From Cycas panzhihuaensis (Eukaryota; Cycadophyta), in assembly GCA_023213395.1 (NCBI GenBank), contig CM041465.1, positions 132,191,741 through 132,255,740 on the forward strand: a DNA stretch of 64,000 nucleotides, read 5' to 3'. Within the stretch, counting starts at the first letter, position 1. Each line of letters begins with the position of its first letter. Shown in pieces: positions 33,058-45,032 of the stretch. A model generated the notes under the pieces. The model was given only the letters and a program-made list of their open reading frames with translations. It did no database searches and had not been told where the DNA came from. Both the position numbers and the translations under genes were made by a program.

Positions 33058-34975
33058 GTCTGTACTCCATCACATGTATTGTTTACATTTGATATTATTT
33101 ATTTTTTTGCACATTATAATCTTAATTTCCATGAGGGCTGCATTGGTAGCTAAGTATCTTTTGAACAGCATGGGGACTACATCTTTGTTTTATTTCAATA
33201 TTTATTTGTGCCAGCTAGGTTTATGAAATTACAACCCTATCGTGCAATTACTTCTTGTTGGCATTTAGCACCAAGTGAACAGAAGATTGGTGTTTAAACG
33301 AAGGCATTGAGGGAGTTTGGATGTGCTAATGCTATGTTGTTTTAACTGCTGAAAACAACAGTAGATAAGCATGATAAAAAGATTCAGTTATGTTTCTTAT
33401 CTAGCCCTCATCTATATTACCTTATATAATTATGAGAATCTTCTGTGTATTCTCAGAGAGGCTATTCCATCTTTGGGTCTTGGCCATCACTGTGTGTTCA
33501 AATGAGGTGTTTGTTTGTGATTTGGTTTGTTGAATACAACAAAACAATTCCTGCAACCTCTGTCATTAACAGCTCCTTAGACATTACAGATTACCTGGAT
33601 TGGGTTGACTGAATTCCTCTTCAGACAGAACATGTTAACCCCTTTAAAGTAGATGTGCGGGAGAAACCCTATGTTTCCTCTCTGAGTTCTGTTCTAAAAA
33701 ATGGGGCATGGAAGAATGGCTGACACAAAATCTGCAAGTGAATCCATCAAATACTACATGGATAGTTCTAGAGCATAAAGTATCTCAAAGGTAACATAAA
33801 ATACATTCCTTTTTCTTGCTGCTATATTTTCTGGCACTTGCACTAACTGTCGCTTCTTTCATTGATCGTGCCCTTTCCCTTTGAATGGTAGTCTTCATGT
33901 ATTGTTGGGTATAGATTTTCCATGGTGCCATAGCTGGTGTGGAATGTCAAAATAGTTGGTGTATGCTAAGGTTGTGTATCATCGGGGTAACGTATGCAGT
34001 AAACAGATTAATACCAGATGTAACCATCATTTTCAGTTCATGACCATGGTGATTAAATATTATAACTGGCCAAGAGATTGTAGCCAATGAGTATCCTAGC
34101 ATAATTGGTGATTGTGACTGGTGTAACTAGAGACTGACTGGAGTAATCGGAGACAATGACCGTGACTACTGTTACCAAAGATTCTGATTCGTGTAATCAG
34201 AGACAATGACCATGACTGCTGTTACCAAAGATTCAAGATTCTGACTCGTGTAATCAGAGACCATGACTCTGTAATTGGATACTCTGTAACCAATTTTTCT
34301 GCCCAGTGTAAACAGGGATTGTGACTAGTGTAATCAGAGAATGTGAAACTGACAGCTCTGTAATGGGGCATTTACCCAAAGTATGATCATAGGTTTGCAA
34401 CCAAACAAAGGGCAAATGTAAAACAGTCATCAATTTGTAAGTTTTCGTTATGGTAATGAAGAGATGCAATGAGAGAGTATGTGAACTTGGTGAGGAATGC
34501 AAAGCTGGACAAAGGCCACCAGACTACTATTAGCAGAATTACACGACTCAAGATTGAACAACCTGTACACGAGGAACCAAAGTAACATCATAGGCCACAC
34601 CTCTGAACATATGAATTCTGTCCAACAATAGAGTGGAAATCACCCCTATGCTAGTTCGCAAAGGTGCCTTTACCTAAACTGTGCAAGAATAAGAATTGAA
34701 ACAGATGGTGGAGGTAGTGGTGAGAACAAGGTAACTCTTAGAAGGCATCAAGGATGCAAATGAAATTAATCAACAATTGTATTTCCATATTAAGACGTGC
34801 TATGTTTGTTACAGTATATAAATTGGTCCTCAAAATGCTTAGAAAGGAGCATTGTAGGGCTGCAAATGCTGTACTGGGTATTGCATAGACACTGAGACAG
34901 ATTCTTCTTGTACATTCCTTCTAAGTGGTGGATGGTTGAGAGATTATTTTGTATATAAGCACATATTGTGTTCAG
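33058..34975. other. Intron-like sequence with degenerate minisatellite
   Basis: No coding region supported. Degenerate tandem units occupy about 34100-34350. Confidence 0.5.
34100..34350 (+). repeat. Degenerate minisatellite
   Basis: Several imperfect units built on GTGTAATCAGAGACAATGAC and CTGTTACCAAAGATTC, with lengths of roughly 45-60 bp. Confidence 0.75.
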
Positions 34976-35140
34976 AAAGAAGTTTGGCATTCTTCCTTCC
35001 TGAGCACATGTGAGAAGCTTGAGGAGGCAAAAGCAAGAGGGGCATCAAGGAGCAAGGACAAAACCTTCAGAAAATTATCTTCAGATCTTGAAGCAAAGCA
35101 AGCACTCAATGCAAAGGCAAGTCTATTGGAGAGGGCTGGG
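34976..35140 (+). pseudogene. Possible orphan exon
   Basis: 165 bp, exactly 55 codons without a stop, between an acceptor-like TTGTGTTCAG and a donor-like GTAGGT. Encodes a helical, charged peptide (CEKLEEAKARGASRSKDK, then LEAKQALNAKASLLERAG). I do not recognise it. Its phase (0) does not continue the RecQ exon ending at 33057 (phase 2), so it is not simply the next exon of that gene. Confidence 0.35.
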
Positions 35141-36849
35141 GTAGGTAGCTGCCTCCATCCACTTTCATGTACAACCATTATGCATGGTGGAATGCTATTT
35201 TTAGAACTTTCCCATAACTTCCTTCTCCTCTTTCTTGTCTTTTATTCTATTCATTTTTAGAAATTAGAAGGGGATTGCATAACCATTAATGGGGGCCATA
35301 TGGCCAGTCCATAAAAAGGTTGTACAGCTGCCCAGAGGGGTTGTATGGCTGTCTTAGTAGGCTGTATAGTCTATCTTCATGATAGCTTTACAGCCGAGGT
35401 ATGTTGATTGTATATACAGCCATGTGGCTAGCCCAAGATAGAGTTGTATGATTGCATGTACAGGGCTTATCTCTTGGCCTTAAATGACTGATTAGAACCG
35501 ATCTTTCCATTGTGAAATAGTGCATTTAGTGCCATAATTTATGATTGGAAATTCTCCGCTTCAAATGTGAATTTTATGGCTGCGTTTATGATCATAATAT
35601 GGCTGAAAATGAGCATGCATATGAATAAAATTTATGATAGCAGTTATGACTGGCTTATGGCTGATTTTGGTTATTCTTAAAGTTGAAATATTATCATGGT
35701 TATAGCTGAAAACTAACTATGCACATAGGGCAGATATAATTATGCATGTGGCTGAAAATTGATTATGCACATGGCCAAAGTCTTACCATGCATACGGCTG
35801 GAGTTTTTATGGCAGCTTTATAACTATTGTTATGGCTACATCATGACCACTTTAAGGTTGGAAATTAATTGTGAATAAAGGTCTGAAATATGTATTCATT
35901 TGTGGCAAAATCAATGCACTTGTACAACTGTCTTGTGGCTAATTTTTTACTGTCTTTAGGGCTGCAATGATTGATTCCAAAAGTTTGCTTATAAATTGCA
36001 GTTTTTCTCTCCTAATAACACTCTAAAAATCTAAGATTGGTTATGGGTATTTCTTCCATCACTATTTTTGTTGTATTTCAGATTTGTAGCTGGATATAGA
36101 TTGCTGTCTTATTCTTAATGTATGCATATTCAATTTCATATTTAATGGCAGAATGCGTGTTCACTTATTTTTATGGTTATACTACACGATTGTCCTCTAA
36201 ATAGCTGTGTTGGTAGAGACGAAACTCAGCGGCTAAGAAATATGTTTATCAGGAAAGTGTGAATGAGGAGATATTAGACAATGTGGAAGCTTATAAGAGA
36301 TGTTATCTAAATAAAGTTGGAAGAGAACTACCAATTAGGTAAATAATAGAGGATATTAATGGATTTTGTAATTTGTTTGTCTAAAATACAGGGGCAGCAT
36401 GATCAAATCTTAGTGGTAATGGATAGACTCACTAAGATGGATGGATTTACCCTTTATTGTATGACACACAAGAGGGTGGATATTACATAAAAATCTGTTG
36501 ATTGTGGCATGGCACCTTGGTTGTCTCGAAACTGCTCGTTTATACCTCAGTCACATCCTCTTTAACCTTGATGTCATCTTTGTCATGTCTTCAAGCCATG
36601 CTTGTGGCAACTTGTTGTTGCATGTTAGCACTTAATATGCACATTGATACAACATATAGGAAACACTCATACAACCATACTCATATACAAAATGCACACT
36701 TTTTCCACGTAACTCATTGTTCTATTAAACAATTACCAAGTACAATTCTCAGGGATGTTTAACCTTTTGGGTGTGCTTGAGTACTGGGCTCTTATCCTTG
36801 AGAACATTGCCTATGATCCACTAACTCAGCTTTCACACCTAAACTAGGG
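35141..36849. other. No gene seen; TATGGCTG-rich low-order repetition
   Basis: 35290-35960 is full of TATGGCTG, CATGTGGCTG and ATGCAC variants at irregular spacing, likely an eroded tandem array. 36000-36849 shows nothing supportable. Confidence 0.5.
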
Positions 36850-37365
36850 TGGGAATGTAGAAATGGCCAAGTGGCCTTAGAATCCCAAGATCTAGAAGCT
36901 ATATTCACTCTAGTTCTAGAAAGCAGATAAATTAGACTAAGAATGAGATCAAGCATGAAGAGGAAGAGCAAAATGATACCAAATATGAGGAGTTGGAATT
37001 GGTCCAACCTCCAAATGAATAACAATTTGATTAGCAAACTGGCAGCATAACAATACAGCTCCAACTCTATATGAGAACAATGAGAAGAGGTCTCAATATA
37101 TAGAGTGAAAGGACAGACCTAAGGCATTGGATGTTTGACAAGTGTCAAACATCCAAGATACATGCCTTGCATGTAGGACATGTGTCCTTTTGGGCTCTCA
37201 AGTGAGCAAAAGTGCATGGGGGTCCATTTGACCTTTTAGTGACAATGTTGTGTTACTAGGAAAGAATGTGGGTGTGCACTTTATCACTTAAGTGATAAGT
37301 CACCTGTAAAGTAAAAAAGTACAAATAATACATGAAAAATAAAGTACATAACATAAGGTTTAACA
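36850..37365 (-). repeat. E 3' LTR
   Basis: 516 bp; the plus-strand end GGTTTAACA is the complement of the D LTR start TGTTAAACC. The complement of the polypurine tract, ACCCCCCCTTT, follows at 37366-37376. Confidence 0.88.
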
Positions 37366-37376
37366 ACCCCCCCTTT

Positions 37377-38757
37377 ACTATTTACAATGTTAAGTCGGAC
37401 CCCTAGACCATCTCTAAATTTTATAAATTTTTCTTTACCAAGTGGCTTGGTAAAGATATCTACCGTTTGTTGCTCTGTTGGTCTATACTGAAGGTTGATC
37501 TCACTGCTTTGCACATGCTCTCTGATAAAGTGATGATGAACCTCAATATGTTTGGTTCTTGCATGAAAGACAGGATTCTTGGCCAACTTGAGCACACTTT
37601 GATTGTCGCAATAAATCCTGGTCGGGTGATCTTGTTCAAGTCCAAGCTCCCCAAGAATTTGTCATAGCTAGATAGCTTCACAAGTTGTGCTAACTACAAC
37701 TTTGTACTCTGCTTCAGTGGAGGACAAGGTAACATTGGGTTGCTTCTTGCAACTCCACGAAACAACTGCTGAACCAAGGGTAAAATAGTAACCCGAGGTT
37801 GATTTACTGCTATCTTGGCAACCTGCCCAATCAGAATCTGAGAACCCTTCCAGAGTGAAGTTCTCATCATGCGCATACTAAAGGCCATGCTGCAATGTGC
37901 CTTTGATGTATTTGAGTATGTGCTTAGCTGCATTCTAATGCTTCTGATTGGGTTGAGACATATTTAGAGCAAATCCCAACTGCAAATGAGATATCGGGGC
38001 GAGTGTTAGTGAGATAAATGAGACTCCCAATCAACTGCCGATAAAGAGTGGAATTTGCTGGTTTAGCTTCCTCATTGAGAGTAAGGTTTGTGCCATTCTC
38101 CATGGGTGTAGGCGTTGGTTTGCAGTCGTGCATCCTGAACCGCTACAAAATGTTCCAAGAATATTTGGCTTGGGAGATGAAGATATAGCCTCGCTGTTTC
38201 CATACCTCAAAGCCTACGAAATAATGGAGAAGTCCAAGATCTGTCATCTCGAAACTCCTCTTCAATTCATCTTGGAGAATTTGTACCATCTTAGTGTCAT
38301 TGCCAGTGAGCACTAAGTCATCAATGTACAAGACAATGAAAATGGCATGGTCTTTCCCAACTTTGATGTATAAGTTAGGATCTTAAGTAGATCGATGAAA
38401 CCCATGTCTCAAAAAGTAATCATCAATCTTTGAGTACCATGCTCTTGGAGCTTGTTTCAAGCCATATAGTGTCTTTTTTAGGCGACAAACTAAGTGTTCC
38501 TTGCCTTGTACTTTGTAACCAAGAGGCTGCTCCAAGTATACCTCTTCTTGAAGATCGCCATTGAGAAAGGCGCTCTTCACGTCCATCTGAAAAACCGGCC
38601 ATTTGCATTGAGTTGCTAAAGCCAAGATGAGTCTGATAGTGTTCATGTTAGCCACTGGTGCAAAAGTCTCCTCGTATCTATGCCTTCCTTTTGTTTGAAG
38701 CCTTTTGCAACAAGGTGGGCCTTCTGGTGCTTAAATGTACCATCAGAATGGAATTTG
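37377..38757 (-). pseudogene. E reverse transcriptase (3' half) and RNase H
   Basis: Continues the RT broken by I5. 38757-38383 encodes the [11 protein letters not shown] region and the [20 protein letters not shown] and [15 protein letters not shown] blocks. The catalytic area follows (YIDDLVLTGNDTKM near 38330, with Ile where D has Val). RNase H lies at 38133-37380 with TPTPMENGTNLTLNEEAKPA, DISFAVGICSKYV and, at the end, DIFTKPLGKEKFIKFRDGLG. Several frame changes are present. Confidence 0.88.
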
Positions 38758-38761
38758 GTCT

Positions 38762-39145
38762 TGTTAGGATTTTAACATGGAGAACATACATCAACCATAC
38801 AAGAACAATATCAATGAATAAAGATAACATAATATAATCAGAATGCATTAACATATCAAAACACCAAAGACTCAATATGAGCCTTGATGATGTGATGTCT
38901 CTATACACTACCTTAACCACCTTTATATACAAAAGAGGTGGGAGACTATACAACACAAGTAATACATGTGGGATAAATACCTTTGTGTTGACCAATGATA
39001 TTACACCACTAACTTGACCAATAAGTTTCTATCTTCTCACACAATATTATAATGACCCTTTGACTCTAAGACTTAGGACAATGACTAATAATCCTAGGAC
39101 CCACATTTACTTAACCACACACACATTAAACATTATATTCTAACA
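38762..39145 (-). repeat. I5 3' LTR
   Basis: 384 bp, plus-strand TGTTAGGATT to TTCTAACA. The complement of the polypurine tract, CCTCCTCTTAA, follows at 39146-39156. Confidence 0.93.
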
Positions 39146-39150
39146 CCTCC

Positions 39151-39950
39151 TCTTAATGTTTAATGTTTGAACTAAGGACAATATAACTAACATACATTAA
39201 CACTTGGCTTGAATTTGAGACTACAGACACTAAAGACAACATGACACTTTGACACATGATTATCAACGGACTCCAACGCATTTTGTCTTCTTTGAATATC
39301 CAGCGTCTTGATCTTGGAAAGGTCTTGAACACCATGTCTTGGGCTTGATCTTGGCCTTCAATCCTGTAGTGTCGTTTTTGAGGTAGTCCTTTGAACTGAT
39401 GGTCTTCGAGTTTTGCTTCTTTCACCTTCATACACAATTGAGAATCCTTTGGCATGCAAAACAAGTAGTGAAAGATGGGTAATTTAGCATGATCCTGCAT
39501 GTACTCATCAAAGATATCTTCAAGGTGTCCATCAAGTATGTCTTTTTTCACCTATTTGCTTCCCCTTTCTGTAAGTTGTGTGAGATACTCTGGTTTCTCT
39601 GTGTCGCTCAAAAGATTCCTTGAACCAAGTACAATGAGTATTTCCATGATACTTACACGCATATACTTCCTGATTATGAATATGCATCCATGGAACATTA
39701 TTTCAATATGATTGATCTTTATGATCAAGTAACCTACCCAAAATGTAATATAATTTTGACAAGCAAGATTTTGATCATATGGTATCCTCCTTATGTTCCT
39801 TCTTTCTTGAAAACAACTTTTCAGTGCTGTTGTAGGATATGCTGTTGTAATTTTGATTATTTTAAAGATGATAATAGAGGATGCAACTAAGTTGAAGGAG
39901 ATCATGGATAGTTTCCAATACATGCATATCACTGTATGACCTGTCATCAT
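39151..39950 (-). pseudogene. I5 3' coding segment shared with I1
   Basis: 39950-39552 is open (132 codons, starting MMTGH) and matches the I1 segment at 5030-5560. A following stretch, 39551-39153, is also open (132 codons), with no family I know. They lie where pol would be. No catalytic motif of protease, integrase or RT is visible in any frame. Probably a remnant of pol or an element-specific protein. Confidence 0.45.
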
Positions 39951-40541
39951 TTAAATTCTTCCTACCAACCTGTTAACACAAACTAGGATAATATTATCCA
40001 TACCTTTTGTCAGGCAACTTGTGATTCCATGAACTATTACCGGTAAGGATTGATGCTTGGAATTTTTAGCCTCCAAAGCTAGTTCTTTGATGAGACTCAA
40101 GGTATGTTGCTTTTCCCTTTTTTCTTTCCTCTTTAATTTCTTCCTTTGATTCTTTTCCATTTTGATCCTCTGTTGCACTTCTTCAGGTCCTTTTTCATGT
40201 ACTTCTGTCAGCAATTTCCAGACATCCTCAGCTGAGTTTGTATTATGCAGAACCTGGATAATGAAGTGGTAGGAAGAAGGAAGGTTATCCTTATCAAGGG
40301 CTGCAAGTATTACGTCAATAACAATTCTGTTTTTCCTTTTGAAAATTTCCTCCCCTTCTTTGTGAGCCATTTCAGTACCCATGACTGTTCTTCAAAGATT
40401 CTTCAATACAAATAGGCTTTCTATCTTAATTTTCCAAAAACGAAAATTAGTTCCAATATATTTGGGTAAAGGAAAAAGGAGATCTGATAGCCAGTATTCA
40501 TTTTTCTCAAGCATAAAGATTATGACATCACTCAACTCCAT
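39951..40541 (-). pseudogene. I5 Copia-type gag
   Basis: Starts MELSD at 40541, as in I1. An FRFWKIKIESLFVL block follows, then MAHKEGEEIFKRKNRIVIDV, a SAEDVWKLLTEVHEKGPEEV block of the gag core, and a strongly basic KKLKRKEKREK tail. The first part is separated from the open stretch (40382-39951) by a stop near 40386. No zinc knuckle is seen. Confidence 0.7.
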
Positions 40542-42077
40542 GATGTGTGAATAAGTCAATCACAGCTATGACTCTTAGAATTTATGGACTATATTTTAGC
40601 AACTTATAATGCATCAATAGCAGATATTGTGGCAGCAATCTGGGAAGACCTGATCTCAGTCTTACTAGTTTTAGAATATTTAACAACTGCAGTTCAAGTA
40701 CCTTAACAACAACCTGCTCATTTGTTTGTTGTCTATCGTTGTTCATAGATCACAGATAACACAGTCAAAACCTGTTATTTTTCCTTCACTCTACTTATCT
40801 GCTCAATAGTTCCCCTTTTTTTTTTCCTTTTTCGTTGAGCAAGTGTCTCCTTTCAAGACTAATGACATTGTCTTACCAAAAGTATTACACCTTGCTTAGA
40901 TTTATTCTGCTGCAAATAGAGCTTCTCTGTTGGAAGACCATCAACAAACTTCTAATTCCTAGTGTTTGGCCTATATAAAAGACAAGACAGAATACTACCG
41001 GCTGTTCTACTTGTATTCCACCCAGACCTGTCAAGATTGCCTCCTGATAAAACCAGCTGTGCCATATGGAGAGATCTCATTTCGAATACAACGGTCTAAG
41101 GTGATCAGCATATTATTGATGGGCTTTGAAACTGAGAATAAATCACAGGGATTGAATTGCAGGTTCTGGCAGATTCTTGCACATGAAATGATTGGTGGGG
41201 CTTAAGATGGAACTCAAAGTCAGTCTGAACAAAGGACAGATGGTCTTTGAAACACTCAGCTTAAGATTCCATTTTGGGAGACAATGATGATACTTTCCAA
41301 CATGGTCAAAAGCTGAAATCTGAACAATCTACAATCAAGATTTTAGATCATGGGCTATTACTCATGATTGAATGACTATGAATGCATGTTTCAGTGTATA
41401 GAAGACTCTTTGCTGCTCAGAAGAATTTTTAAACTTCTCTCCACTGGCATTCGCTCCAAACTATTTGTAGGACCACAACAATCAATGCATTCCAACAACG
41501 GGATAATATCAACCCCAGCCAAAGCACACAACACCATGTGAGAGTCACAAAATAGAGTGTCAAACTTCCACAGTCTTTAAAATGTGGAAACCCTGCCCAA
41601 GGTATAGTGTAGTCTACAAAATCCAATAACTCCAAATGGACCCCTGAGCTTACAATGGGATCATTGCTCAAGGGCTATCACTAAATTTAATACCAGGCAT
41701 TCTGTGGAACTTTTAATCATCTGCAACAATATTCTTATTGATGACGAAGGGAATCTTTTCGGCTTCCTCAGCCTGGATGGCATTTTGTATGATTTCGTTG
41801 TCCCTGCGACATGCCCAATACCACTCAGTAGCTCCTCCTCTTTGGCGTCAAGCCAAGCCCTCGCCTTCGGCATTCAAGTCACTCACGTTGAGACCATTGC
41901 CCGTCTGCGATGGAAGGTTGGTTGTATTTCGCCTCGTAAGACTTCAAGTCCAGTTCTACATTTAATCTTCAAAGAACATCCTATGAACAACAACTAGGAC
42001 GGGGTTGCAACATCTCTAGGGGATATTAGGGCCTCACGAATTGGATTAGTTCTGTATACCCTTCTTGTTCCTATGGA
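40542..42077 (-). other. I5 inserted sequence of unknown origin
   Basis: No retroelement homology. An open minus-strand stretch at 41873-41661 (RAWLDAKEEELLSGIG), overlapping other open frames, may be another captured exon, but I cannot identify it. Nothing else is supported. Confidence 0.4.
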
Positions 42078-42419
42078 GTGCCAAGTGTCAGACTGGTTGT
42101 TATGCTTGGATCGATGGCAATCCATTTCGAGCCTCTTCATAGACCACTCCATCGATTTTATGGTTCGGATGAGGTTTCTAAACAAACCAGAAAGGCAGGT
42201 ATTGAAGAGCCAAGCCAGAGGGCAGTTATTACTGCAATGTGGTGTGACTTCCTGGTTTTCGCCTTGCAATTTGGAGTGTGGTTGATGACAACTAGTCATG
42301 TCATGTTTGTTGAAGTTGTTCACTCTACATCAGATTTTCTGAACCAAACACTTCTTGCTTATGGGCTTAATAGCTCAAAACGTGCTCCAGATGCCATTCA
42401 CCCTTATGGCTACTCAAAG
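42078..42419 (+). pseudogene. Captured fragment of a mitochondrial/membrane zinc transporter gene (MTPC4/ZnT9-like)
   Basis: Open on the plus strand, antisense to I5. Encodes RFYGSDEVSKQTRKAGIEEP, then SQRAVITAMWCDFLVFALQF, EVVHSTSDFLNQTLLAYGLN and SSKRAPDAIHPYGYSK. The HSxxDFxNQxLLAYGLxxSxRxPDxxHPYGYSK pattern is typical of the first transmembrane part of the cation diffusion facilitator family, closest as I know it to plant MTPC4 and animal SLC30A9. The zinc-binding His/Asp area at EVVHSxxDF survives, although flanking residues differ. The protein similarity stops after YGYSK, and the remaining about 300 residues are absent. It is a transposon-borne gene fragment without its own start or end. 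Confidence 0.82.
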
Positions 42420-42944
42420 CGCCTTTTAGCTCATCTATGGAATGCCTCAGAATTTTCCTTTTAGCGAATCTTCAATGGATAGCTCCTAGTGAGGAATTTA
42501 AAATTTTTCTTATCATGCAGTGGTTGTATGTTTTAAGCCATAACTAATACTTGATAAACACCAACCACAAACATCACAAGTAGGGTTCATACATGCTCAG
42601 ATTTCACCAGTAGAATTTTCTTAACTATTTTCACAACACAAATGCAAGTATAAACCCTTCATTATCACCGCATAACCATAATATAATAGTCAACAAATTC
42701 ATATATCAGCAATTTCTACTGCACAAATTCACACCAGTCACAAATTTGTGGCACAAAGATTCCTTCACAAGGCAAGAGAACAATATTACCCGGTAATTCG
42801 ATCTTGCATCAATACTTGGCACTTTAGGGCTTCATCCTCTTCAACAAGATCACAAACTGGCAATAGGCTTCTACAAAGCCACCTCCACATGCATCAATAA
42901 CCTGGTGAGTCTGCACAATAAAGAGCTTTACAAGCAACCCATAA

Positions 42945-42959
42945 CCTGCTCTGATACCA
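42945..42959 (-). promoter_or_regulatory. I5 primer binding site
   Basis: Minus-strand TGGTATCAGAGCAGG directly after the 5' LTR, an exact initiator Met tRNA match in the first 12 bases. Confidence 0.92.
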
Positions 42960-43343
42960 TGTTAAGATTTTGACATGGAGAACATACATCAACCATACAA
43001 GAACAATATCAATGAACAAAGATAACATAATATAATCAGAATGCATTAACATATCAAAACACCAAAGACTCAATATGAGCCTTGATGATGTGCTGTCTCT
43101 ATACACTACCTCAACCACCTTTATATACAAAAGAGGTGGGAGACTATACAACACAAGTAATACATGTGGGACAAATACCTTTGTTCTGACCATTGATATT
43201 ACACCACTAACTTGACCAATAAGTTTCTTTCTTCTCATACAATATTATAATGACCCTTTGACTCTAAGACTTAGGACAATGACTAATAATCCTAGGACCC
43301 ACTTTTACTTAACCACACACACATTAAACATTATATTCTAATA
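42960..43343 (-). repeat. I5 5' LTR
   Basis: 384 bp partner of 38762-39145; outer end TATTAGAA (element sense) where the 3' LTR has TGTTAGAA. Flanked by GGTCT. Confidence 0.93.
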
Positions 43344-43348
43344 GGTCT

Positions 43349-45029
43349 TGTAGACCCATTTGCAGTTAATTGCCTGTTTGTGTTTAGGCAATTCGACCAA
43401 ATCCCATGTTCCATTCTTTTCAATAGAATGAATTTCTTCATCCAAGGCAGCCTTCCAATTTTCATTTTTAGAAGCCTCTTCAAAAGTGGAAGGCTCATCA
43501 ACACATAGCACTTCAGCCATAAATGCAAAATTGGTTTGCTGCCTGTATCTTGACGGATGTTTTCTTTCAACAATCTGGGCATCCCGCGTTGTTTGAGTAT
43601 ACCATTTTGGTAACTTTCTGATTGATGTAACTTGAACCTCAAGGTCTTCTGGTCTAAGTGTTTGATCAACAGAAGATGTGCTAGGATCAAGTGGAGCTAA
43701 TTTTGATGATGTGGACGGTCCAACAAGTGTAGATGATGTACATGGAGTTGAAGATTGAGAGGGACGGAAGGCCTCAACAATCTTTTTGCCTTTGTTAATG
43801 GGGGGTTGGATGGATGCTGTATCCGACTCCTTGTGATCCTCTTCAACAAAGATTATATCTCTTGAGAGATGCATTTTCTTTTCAATGGGATCATACAACT
43901 GGTAGGCTTTGCTATGAATGGCATAACCTACAAAGATGCATTTTAGACTATGCTTGTCTAATTTAGTTCTTTGCTGATCGGGAATGTGCATATAAGCAGT
44001 GCACCCAAAAGTCCTCAAATGACTAACAATTGGCTTTTTGCTAGACCATGCTTCCTCTGGTGTGATGTCGGTGACTGTTATTGTTGGACTTCTATTTGCC
44101 ACATAGGCAGTTGTGTGGAATGCCTCTGCCCAGTAAACTTGAGTGAGTCCCTTTGCATGCATCATTGTTTTGGCTTTGTTAACCAAAGTTCTATTCATTC
44201 TTTCAAAGACTCCATTTTGTTGAGGAGTGCGGGGAATAGTAAGTTGTCTCGTAATGCCGCTGTCCTTGCAGAATTGGGTGAATTCTTTTGAAGTAAATTC
44301 ACCTCCATTGTCTGTTCTTAATATTCTGATGGATTGGCCAGATTCGTTCTCCACTTCAAGCTTGAATTCCTTAAACTTTTGAAATGCCTCAGACTTATGC
44401 TTGATGAAGTAAACCCAAACTTTGTGGGAGAAATCGTCAATGAAGGAGATGTAGTACAAAGCTCGTCTAAAGGATGCGGTGGACATAGGTCCACACAAAT
44501 CTAAGTGTACCAACTGCAAAGGATATGATGCATGCCAAGCTTTGCGTTTAGGGAAAGGCAAGCAATGTTGTGTCCCTATTATGCATGCTTCATAAAGATA
44601 TTTTGTGCCATACATCTTTGGAAGCCCATGTACCATATTCTTGTTCACCATTTGCTTAAGATTGTCTAAGCTCAAATGGCCTAGACATTGATGCCAAAGT
44701 TGCATCTTGGACAAAGTTTGAGTGACAATGGAACTAGAGTAAGCAGAATCAAGTATTATGTTATTAGCATCCAATTTGTAGAGGCCATGATCCTCATATC
44801 CAATGACCACTACGGTCATTTTGTCACTTATTACACATTTCCCATTCTTAAACAAAATGCTCATTTGTTGTTTGTCCAATTTGCTAACAGATAGCAAGCT
44901 CTTCTCCATGGAAGGTATGAAATAGGCATTGCCATTGGGAAATGTAGAGGAAGGATTTGAAGGCGAGTGGAATGGAGCAATTGTGCCTATGCCAGAAATC
45001 TTAACAGATTCATTATTGTCGAAGGTCAC
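43349..45029 (-). CDS. E integrase and start of RT (open for about 560 codons)
   Basis: Long open part of the Copia polyprotein, cut at the RT WVYKT motif by I5. GAG-pre-integrase: LWHQCLGHLSLDNL, then YLYEAC where D has CLCEAC, so a zinc ligand Cys is Tyr. The integrase core keeps all three catalytic residues in VHLDLCGPM, RTDNGGEF and NGVFERMN. C-terminal Copia motifs follow (ANRSPTITVTDITPEEAWSS, KCIFVGYAIHSKAY), then the RT opening STFEEASKNENWKAALDEEI. Unlike D, this integrase may have been functional before truncation of the element. Confidence 0.93.
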
Positions 45030-45032
45030 TGA

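Larger units (their letters stand above)
38762..43343 (-). mobile_element. Non-autonomous LTR element I5, nested in E RT, with captured host gene piece
   Basis: 4582 bp on the minus strand with two 384-bp LTRs and target duplication GGTCT (38757-38761 and 43344-43348). It has a canonical primer site and polypurine tract and a gag related to that of I1, but no pol domain. About 1.9 kb between primer site and gag is foreign-looking and includes a fragment of a host cation transporter gene in antisense. The LTRs differ at about 13 positions by eye. Confidence 0.93.

Noticed and set aside
43971-44291. Plus-strand ORF inside E
   Set aside because: Antisense of the well-supported E integrase frame.
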